Shown one piece after another: positions 52,244-60,667 of a stretch of 64,000 nucleotides of DNA. Location of the stretch: NCBI RefSeq assembly GCF_022533585.1, contig NZ_CP092827.1:2520001-2584000 (forward strand). The letters are read 5' to 3'. The position numbers and the translations under genes were made by a program. Origin of the DNA: Pseudomonas sp. LS.1a (GTDB lineage Bacteria > Pseudomonadota > Gammaproteobacteria > Pseudomonadales > Pseudomonadaceae). Position 1 is the first letter of the stretch. The number at the start of each line of letters is the position of its first letter. The notes under the pieces were generated by a model. It had not been told where the DNA came from. It was given only the letters and a program-made list of their open reading frames with translations, and did not search any database.

Positions 52244-52843
52244 TCAGAATGTTGGCGGCGTGATTACCCAGATCACCACGGCATCCACCTCGCCGGGGTT
52301 GCCATAGCGATGCGGTTCCTGGCTCGAGAAGCTGAAACTGTCCCCCTCACCCAGCTGGAAATGCCGTTCGCCCACCCACAGCTCGAAGCTGCCACTGAGG
52401 ATGTAGCCAGCCTCTTCACCGTCATGGCTGTAGCTCTGCTGGCTGTAGCTGCCCGGGGGGAAGCGCGAATGCAGGATTTCCAGCTGGCGGTTGGGCTGGG
52501 GCGTGAGCAGTTGATCGACGATGCCATCTTCGTAGTGCACGCTCAGGCGGCTGTTGCGTCGTACCACATAGCCCTGGTCCTCGGGCGCAGTGGTGGCTTC
52601 ACTGGCGAAGAACCACTGGATGGTTACACCCAGGCTGCGGGCGATGTTGAACAGCGCCGGGATCGACGGATAGGAGAGGTTGCGCTCCAGCTGGCTGATG
52701 TAGCCAGCGGTCAGTTCACTGTGCGTGGCCAGCTCCGCCAGGGTCATGCCACGGCGCTTGCGCAGGCCGCGAATGCGGCTGCCGAGAAACTGCGGCGCGG
52801 CGCCCCCGGCTTCGCTGGTGGGGGGCTGGGGGAGTTGGCTCAT
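52244..52843 (-). CDS. XRE-family regulator with C-terminal cupin domain
   Basis: 199 aa. Helix-turn-helix at about 22-80 (SRIRGLRKRRGMTLAELATH, ELTAGYISQLERNLSYPSIP). Cupin_2 domain at about 110-195 (GEEAGYILSGSFELWVGERH, FQLGEGDSFSF). PuuR-like XRE-cupin proteins control amine or amino-acid catabolism, with the metabolite bound in the cupin. The gene is 39 bp downstream of the oxidoreductase gene on the same strand and probably autoregulates the operon; the inverted repeat at 54888-54916 is a candidate site. Confidence 0.88.
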   Translation of the reverse strand: MSQLPQPPTSEAGGAAPQFLGSRIRGLRKRRGMTLAELATHSELTAGYISQLERNLSYPSIPALFNIARSLGVTIQWFFASEATTAPEDQGYVVRRNSRLSVHYEDGIVDQLLTPQPNRQLEILHSRFPPGSYSQQSYSHDGEEAGYILSGSFELWVGERHFQLGEGDSFSFSSQEPHRYGNPGEVDAVVIWVITPPTF

Positions 52844-52882
52844 GCACGTCGGTCCATCGTAAAAGCTGCAGTATGTACAGCC

Positions 52883-54835
52883 TCAGAGCGCCCAGGCAAC
52901 CGTCAGGCCATCATGAATCGCTTCTTCGACGGTACGCGGCGCCAGGCAGTCGCCAACGCGGCGCACCTCCACCAGGCCAGCCAGCTCCATGGCCAGGCGG
53001 TCTTCCGGTTGATGGCCCAGGCACAGTACCAGGGTGTCGATGCCTTCGAAGATCATCGGTTCGCCGCTGGCGGTGTGCTGCAGGTACACCGTGTTGTCGT
53101 CGCTGCCATACAGGCGGGCATAGGGTGTGATGGGGATGCCCAGGCGATGCAGCTCGCCGGCCAGTTGGTCGCGCACGTACAGCGGCAGGCTTTCGCCGCA
53201 ATGGGTGCCATTGACCGCCAGTTGTACCTGGTGGCCTTCGCGCACCAGGCGTTCGGCGATGCCTGGGCCGATCCAGTCGCAGCGCCAGTCGATCACCAGC
53301 ACCGAGCGCCCCGGTTTTGCTTCATTGCGCAGTATTTGCCAGGCATCCACTACCTGTAGATCACCGGTACGCTCGAACGCCGGCCAGTAGGGGGTGGCAC
53401 CGGTGGCCGCGATCACCAGGTCGGGGCGTTCACGCGCGACCAGTGCGCGGTCGACCCGGGTGTTGCGCACCACTTCCACGCCCGCCAGGGCCATTTCCCG
53501 TTGCAGGTTGGTACTGGCGCCACCGAACTCGCTGCGCCGTGGCAGCAACTGGGCCAGCAGCACCTGGCCGCCGAGCTGCGGGCCCGCTTCGTACAGCGTG
53601 ACCTGATGCCCGCGCGCAGCGGCTACTGCGGCGGCTTTCATGCCGGCGGGCCCGCCACCGGCCACGAGAATACGTTTGGGATGGGGGGTGGGTGTCAGCT
53701 GCCCGTACTGCAACTCGCGGCCGGTTTCCGGCCGCTGGATGCAGGAAATGGGCAGGCCACGGTGGAAATGGCCGATGCAGGCCTGGTTGCAGGCAATGCA
53801 GGCACGTACGTCCTCGACCTGGCCCTGCTCGGTCTTGTTCGGCATCTGCGGGTCGCAGATCAGCGCACGGGTCATGCCGCAGACATCGGCCTGGCCACGG
53901 GCCAGGATCAGTTCGGCTTCCTGTGGCTGGTTGATACGGCCGGTGACGAACAGCGGGATATCCAGGTGTTGCTTGAAGGTGCCGGCCTCACGGGCCAGGT
54001 ATGCCGGCTCGATGGCCATCGGCGGCACGATATGCACCGCGCCGCCCAGGGACGCCGACGTGCCGGCAACTATGTGCAAGTAATCGAGCTGGCCCTGCAG
54101 GGCAACCGCTGCGGCCAGCGACTCGTCCTCGCTCAGCCCCTGGCTGTCGCGCTCGTCGGCACTGATGCGCAGGCCGATGATGAACTGCTCGTCGGTGGCC
54201 GCGCGTACGGCGGCCAGCACTTCGCGCAGGAACCGCAGGCGCTGCTCCAGTTCACCGTTGTAGCCGTCTGTGCGCTGGTTTACCCGCGGGTTGAGGAACT
54301 GCGCAGGCAGGTAGCCATGGCTGGCCACCACTTCAACGCCATCCAGCCCGGCCTGGTGCAGGCGGCGTGCAGCGCTGGCATAGCCCTGAACGATCTCGTC
54401 GATCATTGCCTGGTCCAGTGCGCGCGGCATCACCCGGAAGCGTTCATTGGGCACCGCGGATGCCGAGTAGGCCACCGCTAGCAAGCCGTCCGCCGATTCC
54501 ATGATCTCCCGCCCAGGATGGAACAGTTGCGACAGCACCACGGTGCCATGCTCATGGCAGGCCTCGGCAAGCTGGCGGTAGCCCTCTATGCAGGCATCGT
54601 CGGTGGCCATCAGCACATGCGAGGTGTAGCGGGCGCTGTCATGAACCCCGGCCACCTGCAGCACGATCAGGCCGACGCCACCGGCAGCGCGGGCGCGCTG
54701 GTAGGCGATGAGCTTGTCGTTGACCAGGTTGTCGGTGGGCAGGCAGGTGTCGTGGCCGGTGGACATGATGCGGTTTTTCAAGCGTTTGCCGCGGATCTGC
54801 AAGGCGTCGAACAGGTGAGGGAAGGCGGTCTGCAT
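52883..54835 (-). CDS. Old-yellow-enzyme/2,4-dienoyl-CoA-reductase-type iron-sulfur flavoprotein
   Basis: 650 aa from ATG 54835 (GGAG 8 nt upstream; 54901 would add 22 residues). An N-terminal FMN TIM barrel (about 5-340; SQLFHPGRE, GVEVVASHGYLPAQFLNPRV, NQRTDGYNG) is followed by the 4Fe-4S cysteines (CIACNQACIGHFHRGLPISC, about 368-387) and a C-terminal FAD/NAD(P) half (ILVAGGGPAGMKAAAVAAAR at about 408; VIAATGATPYWPAF). Relatives reduce enoyl compounds or demethylate methylamines (trimethylamine, dimethylglycine, N-methylproline). The latter fits the XRE-cupin regulator and the periplasmic-binding-protein neighbour, but no substrate can be read from the sequence. Confidence 0.87.
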   Translation of the reverse strand: MQTAFPHLFDALQIRGKRLKNRIMSTGHDTCLPTDNLVNDKLIAYQRARAAGGVGLIVLQVAGVHDSARYTSHVLMATDDACIEGYRQLAEACHEHGTVVLSQLFHPGREIMESADGLLAVAYSASAVPNERFRVMPRALDQAMIDEIVQGYASAARRLHQAGLDGVEVVASHGYLPAQFLNPRVNQRTDGYNGELEQRLRFLREVLAAVRAATDEQFIIGLRISADERDSQGLSEDESLAAAVALQGQLDYLHIVAGTSASLGGAVHIVPPMAIEPAYLAREAGTFKQHLDIPLFVTGRINQPQEAELILARGQADVCGMTRALICDPQMPNKTEQGQVEDVRACIACNQACIGHFHRGLPISCIQRPETGRELQYGQLTPTPHPKRILVAGGGPAGMKAAAVAAARGHQVTLYEAGPQLGGQVLLAQLLPRRSEFGGASTNLQREMALAGVEVVRNTRVDRALVARERPDLVIAATGATPYWPAFERTGDLQVVDAWQILRNEAKPGRSVLVIDWRCDWIGPGIAERLVREGHQVQLAVNGTHCGESLPLYVRDQLAGELHRLGIPITPYARLYGSDDNTVYLQHTASGEPMIFEGIDTLVLCLGHQPEDRLAMELAGLVEVRRVGDCLAPRTVEEAIHDGLTVAWAL

Positions 54836-54854
54836 ACAGGCGGCTCCGGTGCGG

Positions 54855-54869
54855 TGTTGTTCTTGTTTT
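54855..54869 (-). promoter_or_regulatory. Candidate Hfq/Crc site in the iron-sulfur flavoprotein leader
   Basis: Minus-strand AAAACAAGAACAACA matches AANAANAA repeatedly (AACAAGAA, AAGAACAA), 20-34 nt upstream of the start codon. Confidence 0.6.
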
Positions 54870-54887
54870 GTTATGAAAGTGTAGCGC

Positions 54888-54916
54888 CAGTAAAAAATCA
54901 ACTTGTTTTTTTACTG
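54888..54916. promoter_or_regulatory. Candidate shared operator between the divergent oxidoreductase and binding-protein genes
   Basis: CAGTAAAAAA (54888-54897) and TTTTTTACTG (54907-54916) are perfect 10-bp inverted arms with a 9-nt spacer, in the 176-bp divergent promoter region. They are a good target for the XRE-cupin dimer encoded in the same island. Confidence 0.6.
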
Positions 54917-54967
54917 CTCGGCGACTAGGTTTTTCTCACCCTCGTGGCGAGGGCGTGACCTCACTAC

Positions 54968-54977
54968 AACAAGAAAA
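54968..54977 (+). promoter_or_regulatory. Candidate Hfq/Crc site in the binding-protein leader
   Basis: AACAAGAAAA fits AANAANAA, 35-44 nt upstream of the start codon; weaker than the others by position. Confidence 0.4.
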
Positions 54978-55011
54978 CGGGCCCCTCGGGCACCGGCAGG
55001 AGGCAACTACG

Positions 55012-56055
55012 ATGCAGGTATTCCCACGTGTAAGCGGCTTTTGCGCAGCGTTGCTGGCCATGGGCCTGGGCAGTGCGCAAGCGGCACCGCAGATGGTCGT
55101 GGTCGGCTACGGTGGTGCAGGCCAGAAAGCCCAGGACGAGGCGATCTTCAAGCCGTTCAGTGCCCAGGATGGCAGCAAGCTGATCCAGAGCGAGTACAAC
55201 GGTGAAATGGCGCGGATCCAGGTAATGGCAGATACCGGCAATGTCGACTGGGACGTGGTGCAGATCGAAGGGCCTGACCTGATGCGCGGCTGCGACGAGG
55301 GTATTTACGAGCAGCTGGACTGGCAGCGCCTGGGGCACGCGGGCGAACTGATTGCCGATGCTGCGCAGGCCTGTGGCTCGGCCGCGTTGGTATGGAGCGT
55401 GGCCATCGCCTATGACCGCAGCAAGCTGGCCCAGGCGCCGGCGTCGTGGGCCGACTTCTGGGACGTGAACAAGTACCCGGGCAAGCGCGGCCTGCGCAAG
55501 CGTGCGGTGTACAACCTGGAGTTCGCCCTGATGGCCGACGGGGTCAAGGTCGAGGATGTGTACCAGGTGCTGGCCACGCCGGCCGGGGTCGAGCGTGCTT
55601 TTGCCAAACTCGGCGAACTGAAGCCGTATATCCAGTGGTGGGACGCCGGCGCCCAGCCTGCCCAGTGGCTGGCGGCGGGTGACGTGGTGATGACCTCGAC
55701 CTACAGCGGGCGCATCGCCGTGGCGGCTCAACAGGGCAGCCCGCTGGCGGTGGTCTGGCCTGGCAGCCTGTATGGCATGGATTACTGGGCGATCATCAAG
55801 GGCTCGCGGCATGTCGACCAGGCCAAGCGGCTGATCGCCTATGCCAACCAGCCGGATACCCAGGTGCGCTATGTGGAGCAGATTCCGTATGGGCCGACCA
55901 ACACCCGGGCGGCAGCGAAGCTTGACCCGTCCTTGGCCAGTTGGGTGCCTACTTCGCCGCAAAACCTGCAAGGGGCGTTGGCGATGAATGTGGAATTCTG
56001 GGTCGACCATGGAGAAGAGCTGGAGCAGCGCTTCAATGCGTGGGCCAGCAAGTAG
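55012..56055 (+). CDS. Periplasmic substrate-binding protein, PotD/spermidine-like
   Basis: 347 aa from ATG 55012 with AGGAGG 8 nt upstream. Signal peptide about 1-25 (ends AQA). SBP_bac_8/PotD-type lobes: MVVVGYGGAGQKAQDEAIFK, DWDVVQIEGPDLMRGCDEG, WSVAIAYDRSK, NKYPGKRGLRK, GDVVMTSTYSGRIAVAAQQG, YGMDYWAIIKGSRHVDQAKR. It binds a polyamine-like or small organic ligand. No ABC permease or ATPase gene is adjacent, so it is an orphan that must borrow a transporter, or it serves sensing. It is 20 bp before the class II aldolase gene. Confidence 0.87.
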   Translation: MQVFPRVSGFCAALLAMGLGSAQAAPQMVVVGYGGAGQKAQDEAIFKPFSAQDGSKLIQSEYNGEMARIQVMADTGNVDWDVVQIEGPDLMRGCDEGIYEQLDWQRLGHAGELIADAAQACGSAALVWSVAIAYDRSKLAQAPASWADFWDVNKYPGKRGLRKRAVYNLEFALMADGVKVEDVYQVLATPAGVERAFAKLGELKPYIQWWDAGAQPAQWLAAGDVVMTSTYSGRIAVAAQQGSPLAVVWPGSLYGMDYWAIIKGSRHVDQAKRLIAYANQPDTQVRYVEQIPYGPTNTRAAAKLDPSLASWVPTSPQNLQGALAMNVEFWVDHGEELEQRFNAWASK

Positions 56056-56075
56056 CTTTCTGCACAGGGACAACG

Positions 56076-56834
56076 ATGATGAACGCTACGGAACAAAGCC
56101 TGCGCCAGGAGCTGGCCGCCTGCTATCGACTGATCGCCCATTTGCGCATGAGCGACCTGATCTTCACCCATGTTTCCCTGCGCCTGCCGGGGCCGCAACA
56201 TCACTTCCTGATCAACCCGTACGGCCTGTTGTTCGATGAGATCACGGCCTCGAGCCTGGTGAAGATCGACCTGCAGGGCCGGCCGGTCGAACCGACGCCG
56301 CACCCGGTCAACCCGGCCGGTTTCGTCATTCACAGTGCCATCCACGCCGCCCGCGAGGATGCCCATTGCGTGCTGCATACCCACACCCGGGCAGGTTGCG
56401 CAGTGGCGGCGCTGGAGTGCGGGCTGCTACCGCTCAACCAGATGTCCATGGAGTTTTACGGCAAGGTGGCGTACCACGCCTACGAAGGGATTGCGCTGGA
56501 TATGGATGAGCAGCAACGCCTGGTGACCGACCTGGGCGACAAGCCGGTGATGATCCTGCGCAACCATGGTCTGCTGACCACCGGGCGCAGCGTGGCCGAA
56601 GCGTTCCTGCGCATGTACTACCTGGAGAAGGCGTGCGAGATCCAGTTGGCGGCACAGAGTGCCGGGCAGGTGATTTTACCGCCCGCCGAAGTGTGTACGC
56701 ATACCGAGCGGCAGTTCAATGATCCGGGGCGGGGCTTGAAGCAGGGCGAGCTGACGGATCCGGATGCGCTGCAGCTGGCGTGGGCGGCGTTGTTGCGGAT
56801 GCTGGAGCGAGTCGCGCCGGACTATCGTCGTTGA
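56076..56834 (+). CDS. Class II aldolase/adducin-family protein
   Basis: 252 aa from ATG 56076 (AGGGA upstream). Zinc aldolase motifs: THVSLRLPG, INPYGLLFDEITASSLVKID, HSAIHAAREDAHCVLHTHTR (the His-x-His metal pair at about 106-108), EFYGKVAYHAYEG and LRNHGLLTTGRSVAEAFLRM (third His). The family includes fuculose-1-phosphate and ribulose-5-phosphate enzymes and decarboxylases or aldolases of unknown substrate. It is cotranscribed with the binding protein. It ends at a strong terminator. Confidence 0.87.
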   Translation: MMNATEQSLRQELAACYRLIAHLRMSDLIFTHVSLRLPGPQHHFLINPYGLLFDEITASSLVKIDLQGRPVEPTPHPVNPAGFVIHSAIHAAREDAHCVLHTHTRAGCAVAALECGLLPLNQMSMEFYGKVAYHAYEGIALDMDEQQRLVTDLGDKPVMILRNHGLLTTGRSVAEAFLRMYYLEKACEIQLAAQSAGQVILPPAEVCTHTERQFNDPGRGLKQGELTDPDALQLAWAALLRMLERVAPDYRR

Positions 56835-56858
56835 CATTGGCGCGCTCGCGGTGAAAGC

Positions 56859-56900
56859 CGTCTTGCCCTCGCATCGCGCTTGCGAGGGCAAGACGTTTCT
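56859..56900. terminator. Strong hairpin terminator between aldolase and NCS1 genes
   Basis: CGTCTTGCCCTCGCA (56859-56873) pairs perfectly with TGCGAGGGCAAGACG (56881-56895), 15-bp stem, 7-nt loop, followed by TTTCT on the plus strand. It lies between convergent genes. Confidence 0.85.
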
Positions 56901-56918
56901 AGGCTGTCGGCGAGGGGC

Positions 56919-58316
56919 TTAGCGGAGCTCAGGCACGATCATCGCTGCCGGTGCCTCTTGCGCCCGCCGCCGTGCCACCCAGTAGTACAGCACGCTCGGC
57001 ACTACCAGGCCGATCAGCCACGAGATATCCACACCGCCCAGGTGCGCGACCAGCGGCCCTGTGTACAGTTTGGTGTCGATGAACGGCATCTGTATCAACA
57101 CGCCCACGGTGTAGACGATGATTCCTGGCCAGTTCCAGCGGCCGTATCGGCCCTGCGGGTCGGCAAGGGCGGGGATGTCGTATCGCTCCTTGGTGATGAA
57201 GTAGTAGTCGACCAGGTTGACCGCGCTCCACGGCACGAAGAACGTCAGCAGGAAGAGGATGAAGGATTTGAACGCGCTGAGAAACGAATGCTGGCCAAGC
57301 AAAGCCACCAGGGTGGCGGCGCCGACGATGCCCAGCACGAACAGCAGGCGCTGTGCACGGCTGATCGCCAGGTGGCCACGGAAGCCGCTGATGATGGTGG
57401 CAATGCACATGAAGCTGCCATAGGAATTCAGCGTCGAGATGGTCACCTTGCCAAAGGCGATGCAGAAATACAGCAGCGCTGCGGTGCTGCCGGCGCCACC
57501 CAGGCCGACGATGTAGGCCACTTCGTGACCGGAGAACCGGGCACCGGCAATGGCGGCGGCGAATACCCCGAGGATCATTGACGCCTGGGCGCCGATCACC
57601 GAACCCAGACCCGCGGCGAGGAAGGTTTTGAGTGGTGACGTGTTACTGGGCAGGTAGCGCGAGTAGTCGGCCACATAGGGGCCGAAGGCGATCTGCCAGG
57701 ACGCCGCCAGCGATACGGCGAGCAGGAACGATGCCCAACTGAAGTGGCGATTGTCGAGTAACTGCCCGATGTCGGCCAGCAGCATGATGCGACTGAACAG
57801 GTAGACGAAGGCGATGATGCCCAGCACGCTGGCGACTCGGCCGATCCAGTGGATCACCCGGTATCCGGCCAGGGTGGCGAGCACGATTATGCTGGCGAAC
57901 ATCAGGATGCCGGTGCTGTCGCTGACGTTGAGCAACTGGCCGATCGCCTGTCCGGAGAGCACCGTGCCGGTGGCGGTGAAGCCCAGGTACATCAGGCATA
58001 CCAGCACCATCGGGATGGCCGCGCCGTAGACACCGAACTGCACGCGGCTGGAAATCATCTGCGGCAGCCCCAGACGAGGGCCCTGAGCGGCATGGAGGGC
58101 CATGACCGCGCCGCCGATCACTTGACCGAGCAGCAGGCCGATCAGCGACCAGAACACATCGCCACCGAGCACCACGGCCAGGGCGCCGGTCACGATCGCC
58201 GTGATTTGCAAGTTGGCGCCGAGCCACAGGGTGAACTGACTGTACACGCGCCCATGGCGTTCAGTCTCGGGGATGTAGTCGATCGAGCGCCGCTCGAGTA
58301 CGGGTTTGCTGGACAT
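56919..58316 (-). CDS. NCS1-family (purine/cytosine permease type) transporter
   Basis: 465 aa from ATG 58316 (GGAG 7 nt upstream; 58334 adds six residues). Twelve predicted helices. LWLGANLQITAIVTGALAVV (helix 1), LHAAQGPRLGLPQMISSRVQ, FGVYGA (helices 2-3), SWQIAFGPYVADYSRYLPSN and the late FVPWSAVNLVDYYFITKERY are NCS1 hallmarks. NCS1 carriers take up nucleobases, hydantoins, allantoin or pyridoxine with sodium or protons. It completes the island and probably supplies its substrate or cosubstrate; the A-rich leader motif is shared with the oxidoreductase. Confidence 0.88.
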   Translation of the reverse strand: MSSKPVLERRSIDYIPETERHGRVYSQFTLWLGANLQITAIVTGALAVVLGGDVFWSLIGLLLGQVIGGAVMALHAAQGPRLGLPQMISSRVQFGVYGAAIPMVLVCLMYLGFTATGTVLSGQAIGQLLNVSDSTGILMFASIIVLATLAGYRVIHWIGRVASVLGIIAFVYLFSRIMLLADIGQLLDNRHFSWASFLLAVSLAASWQIAFGPYVADYSRYLPSNTSPLKTFLAAGLGSVIGAQASMILGVFAAAIAGARFSGHEVAYIVGLGGAGSTAALLYFCIAFGKVTISTLNSYGSFMCIATIISGFRGHLAISRAQRLLFVLGIVGAATLVALLGQHSFLSAFKSFILFLLTFFVPWSAVNLVDYYFITKERYDIPALADPQGRYGRWNWPGIIVYTVGVLIQMPFIDTKLYTGPLVAHLGGVDISWLIGLVVPSVLYYWVARRRAQEAPAAMIVPELR

Positions 58317-58333
58317 ACAGTGGCTCCGCTTCA

Positions 58334-58341
58334 TTGTTCTT
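58334..58341 (-). promoter_or_regulatory. Candidate Hfq/Crc site in the NCS1 permease leader
   Basis: Minus-strand AAGAACAA fits AANAANAA exactly, 18-25 nt upstream of the start codon. Confidence 0.5.
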
Positions 58342-58402
58342 GTCTAAGCGAGTCAGTCATCGGCGGGGACGCGAGGCGGATGACCTGGTCATCATGTGAG
58401 CA

Positions 58403-58412
58403 TGTATATACA
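58403..58412. promoter_or_regulatory. TGTATATACA palindrome upstream of the NCS1 gene
   Basis: Perfect 10-bp palindrome about 90 nt upstream of the permease start. It resembles GntR-type half-sites (TGT-N-ACA), but no GntR gene is adjacent. Confidence 0.3.
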
Positions 58413-58491
58413 AGTCAGGTCAAGCAGTGTGTTGGGAGTTGAACAGTGTGCTGTTGCGCAATGATCGGCGGTAACTGTGCTGGTCCCTGGC

Positions 58492-58521
58492 AACGAAATA
58501 ACCTTATGCTGTAACGAAATA
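58492..58521 (+). repeat. Direct repeats AACGAAATA upstream of the EamA gene
   Basis: Identical 9-mers at 58492-58500 and 58513-58521, 21 bp apart (two helical turns), ending 30 nt before the start codon. They could bind a regulator on one face of the helix. Confidence 0.4.
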
Positions 58522-58551
58522 TGTCTAGAAAACCTGAAGAAGGAAGCTGCA

Positions 58552-59436
58552 ATGCCACTCAAGGACCTGCTCATCGCGCTGGTGGTGATTGTCGCGTGGG
58601 GAGTCAACTTCGTGGTCATCAAGGTTGGCCTCGATGGCTTGCCGCCGATGTTGCTGGGGGCATTGCGCTTCTTGTTGGTGGCGTTTCCGGCGATCTTGCT
58701 GGTCAAGCGGCCGAAGCTGCCCTGGCGCTGGCTGATCGCCTACGGTGCGACCATTTCGCTGGGCCAGTTCGCGTTCCTGTTCCAGGCCATGTACAGCGGC
58801 ATGCCGCCAGGGCTGGCCTCGCTGATCCTGCAGTCGCAGGCGTTCTTCACCCTGGGTTTCGCCGCTCTGTTCCTCGGTGAGCGGCTGCGCCTGGCCAGCG
58901 TGCTGGGGCTGCTGGTAGCGGCCAGCGGCCTGGCGCTTATCGGCAGCGAAGACGGTGGCCATGTGCCGATGCTGGCGCTGGTGCTGACCCTGTGTGGCGG
59001 CGCCATGTGGGGCTTGGGCAACATCATTACCCGGCGCTTTGGCTCGGTTGACCTGGTGGCGCTGGTGATTTGGGGCGGGCTGATCCCGCCACTGCCGTTC
59101 CTGGCACTCTCCTGGTGGCTGGAAGGGCCAGAGCGCATTGGCCATGCCCTGGCCAATATCAGCTGGAGTTCGGTATTGGCCCTGGCCTACCTGGCATTTG
59201 TCGCCACCATGCTCGGCTACAGCCTGTGGAGCAAACTGCTGTCGCGCCACCCGGCCGGCAAGGTGGCGCCATTCTCGCTGCTGGTGCCAGTGATTGGCCT
59301 GAGTTCGTCGGCGTTGTTGCTGGGCGAGCGTTTGACTGCAACCCAGGGTTGGGGCGCCTTGCTGGTAATGGCCGGGTTGCTGGTGAACGTGTTCGGCGCC
59401 CGCATTGGCCAGCGGCTACGCGCGGTCAGCGCGTAG
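58552..59436 (+). CDS. EamA/DMT-family exporter
   Basis: 294 aa from ATG 58552 with AAGGA 9 nt upstream. Ten helices in two EamA repeats (about 1-138 and 143-288): IALVVIVAWGVNFVVIKVGL, PPMLLGALRFLLVA, GLASLILQSQAFFTLGFAAL, LGERL in both halves. PagO/YdcZ-like exporters usually expel amino acids or metabolites. It is divergent from the NCS1 permease with 235 bp between starts. Confidence 0.87.
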   Translation: MPLKDLLIALVVIVAWGVNFVVIKVGLDGLPPMLLGALRFLLVAFPAILLVKRPKLPWRWLIAYGATISLGQFAFLFQAMYSGMPPGLASLILQSQAFFTLGFAALFLGERLRLASVLGLLVAASGLALIGSEDGGHVPMLALVLTLCGGAMWGLGNIITRRFGSVDLVALVIWGGLIPPLPFLALSWWLEGPERIGHALANISWSSVLALAYLAFVATMLGYSLWSKLLSRHPAGKVAPFSLLVPVIGLSSSALLLGERLTATQGWGALLVMAGLLVNVFGARIGQRLRAVSA

Positions 59437-59566
59437 TTGTCCCCTTCAAGCACAGCCTGACTGAAAATCTGAAAAACTGCGCGCTCCCACAATGGAGGCG
59501 TATCCGCGAGGGGAATTGCGCTCTGTTAGAATCGGCCTTTTTTGCCAGGCCAATGGAGTGCACCCC

Positions 59567-59887
59567 ATGATCATTTCCACCACCAGCCAGCTCGAAGGCC
59601 ACCCGATTGCCGAATACCTGGGCGTGGTCAGTTCCGAATCGGTGCAGGGCATCAACTTCGTGCGCGATTTCTTTGCACGTTTTCGCGACTTCTTCGGCGG
59701 CCGTTCGCAAACCCTGGAAAGCGCACTGCGCGAAGCGCGTGAACAGGCCACCGAAGAACTGAAGGCGCGGGCACGCCAGTTGCAAGCCGATGCGGTAGTG
59801 GGGGTGGATTTCGAGATCAGCATGCCGTCGGTACAGGGCGGCATGGTCGTGGTATTTGCTACCGGCACGGCGGTGCGCCTGAAGTAG
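59567..59887 (+). CDS. YbjQ/UPF0145-family protein
   Basis: 106 aa from ATG 59567, GGAG 8 nt upstream. MIISTTSQLEGHPIAEYLGV, VSSESVQGINFVRDF, LKARARQLQADAVVGVDFEI and GTAVRL are family-wide. It is a homomultimeric small protein of unknown role; some relatives bind heavy metals. Confidence 0.92.
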   Translation: MIISTTSQLEGHPIAEYLGVVSSESVQGINFVRDFFARFRDFFGGRSQTLESALREAREQATEELKARARQLQADAVVGVDFEISMPSVQGGMVVVFATGTAVRLK

Positions 59888-60026
59888 AGCGTTCTGCCGC
59901 TGGTCGGGTCCAGGGCATCAGCCTGGGCGGTCTGCAAATGACCAGCTAGTCTCACTTTCACTGGTCGCGTTTACCTGGGCAACTGTTCTGGTTGCCGGCG
60001 CGTCCGCCACTGGAGGGAGACAGGGC

Positions 60027-60215
60027 ATGAGCGAATCCTTTTTCGAAGACCTGAACGACGCGTTCCCGATCAACAGCCAGGTGCGTTGCGGCCAGGCGGC
60101 ATTCCGCCTGGGCTTCGCCCACATGACGCTGGATGATTCCGAACAGCTCCAGCCTGCACACCTGCAGCGCAGTAAAAAAGGCCGCTTCATGCCGCGGGTT
60201 CCGCTGAAGAAGTGA
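60027..60215 (+). CDS. Small hypothetical protein
   Basis: 62 aa, GGGAGACAGG close upstream. The sequence begins MSESFFEDLNDAFPINSQVR and ends QRSKKGRFMPRVPLKK, a basic tail. No domain is recognised. Supported by the ribosome-binding site, native codon use and the terminator right after it. Confidence 0.7.
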   Translation: MSESFFEDLNDAFPINSQVRCGQAAFRLGFAHMTLDDSEQLQPAHLQRSKKGRFMPRVPLKK

Positions 60216-60229
60216 TCCCGCTCCAGCAC

Positions 60230-60255
60230 AACCCCGCCGAATGGCGGGGTTTTTA
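60230..60255 (+). terminator. Intrinsic terminator after the 62-aa gene
   Basis: AACCCCGCC (60230-60238) pairs with GGCGGGGTT (60243-60251), followed by TTTT. Confidence 0.92.
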
Positions 60256-60355
60256 TTGCCATTTCTTGATCCGCCTCATGGCATTGTCGGGTAGCGCTCG
60301 CAGGATGGCCAAGGCTGTGGTTTTCTGGCGCGGCATTCCAGCAACGGAGGATTGA

Positions 60356-60667
60356 ATGCGCATGCGAGTCAGGGAAGAGACCTATTGGCAGTGGGCCGAC
60401 GCCCAGCTGCACAGCCGCTGCCACGACGAAGCACTCAGTGACGGTACCACCCTGGACGTGCAGGTTCGCTTGTCGCGCCTGGGGGCGACCCAACTGTTCC
60501 TGGGGCTGTATGCCGGGGATGGGCGGGCACTGCTGGAGGAGTACTACCCCGCACGGCCAGGCGAGACCATGACCCGCGCCCTGGTGTGGGGTGTTGACCG
60601 CGCCCGGGCGATGGCAACCGGCGCCTTGCCGCTGCCGGAACGCGCCAGCCAGCGGCGCCAGGCATGA
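60356..60667 (+). CDS. Small hypothetical protein
   Basis: 103 aa, GGAGG 7 nt upstream. Sequence MRMRVREETYWQWADAQLHS, ATQLFLGLYAGDGRALLEEY, ALVWGVDRARAMATGAL. I recognise no family. Cytoplasmic, mixed alpha/beta in appearance. It is monocistronic and convergent with the next gene. Confidence 0.72.
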   Translation: MRMRVREETYWQWADAQLHSRCHDEALSDGTTLDVQVRLSRLGATQLFLGLYAGDGRALLEEYYPARPGETMTRALVWGVDRARAMATGALPLPERASQRRQA

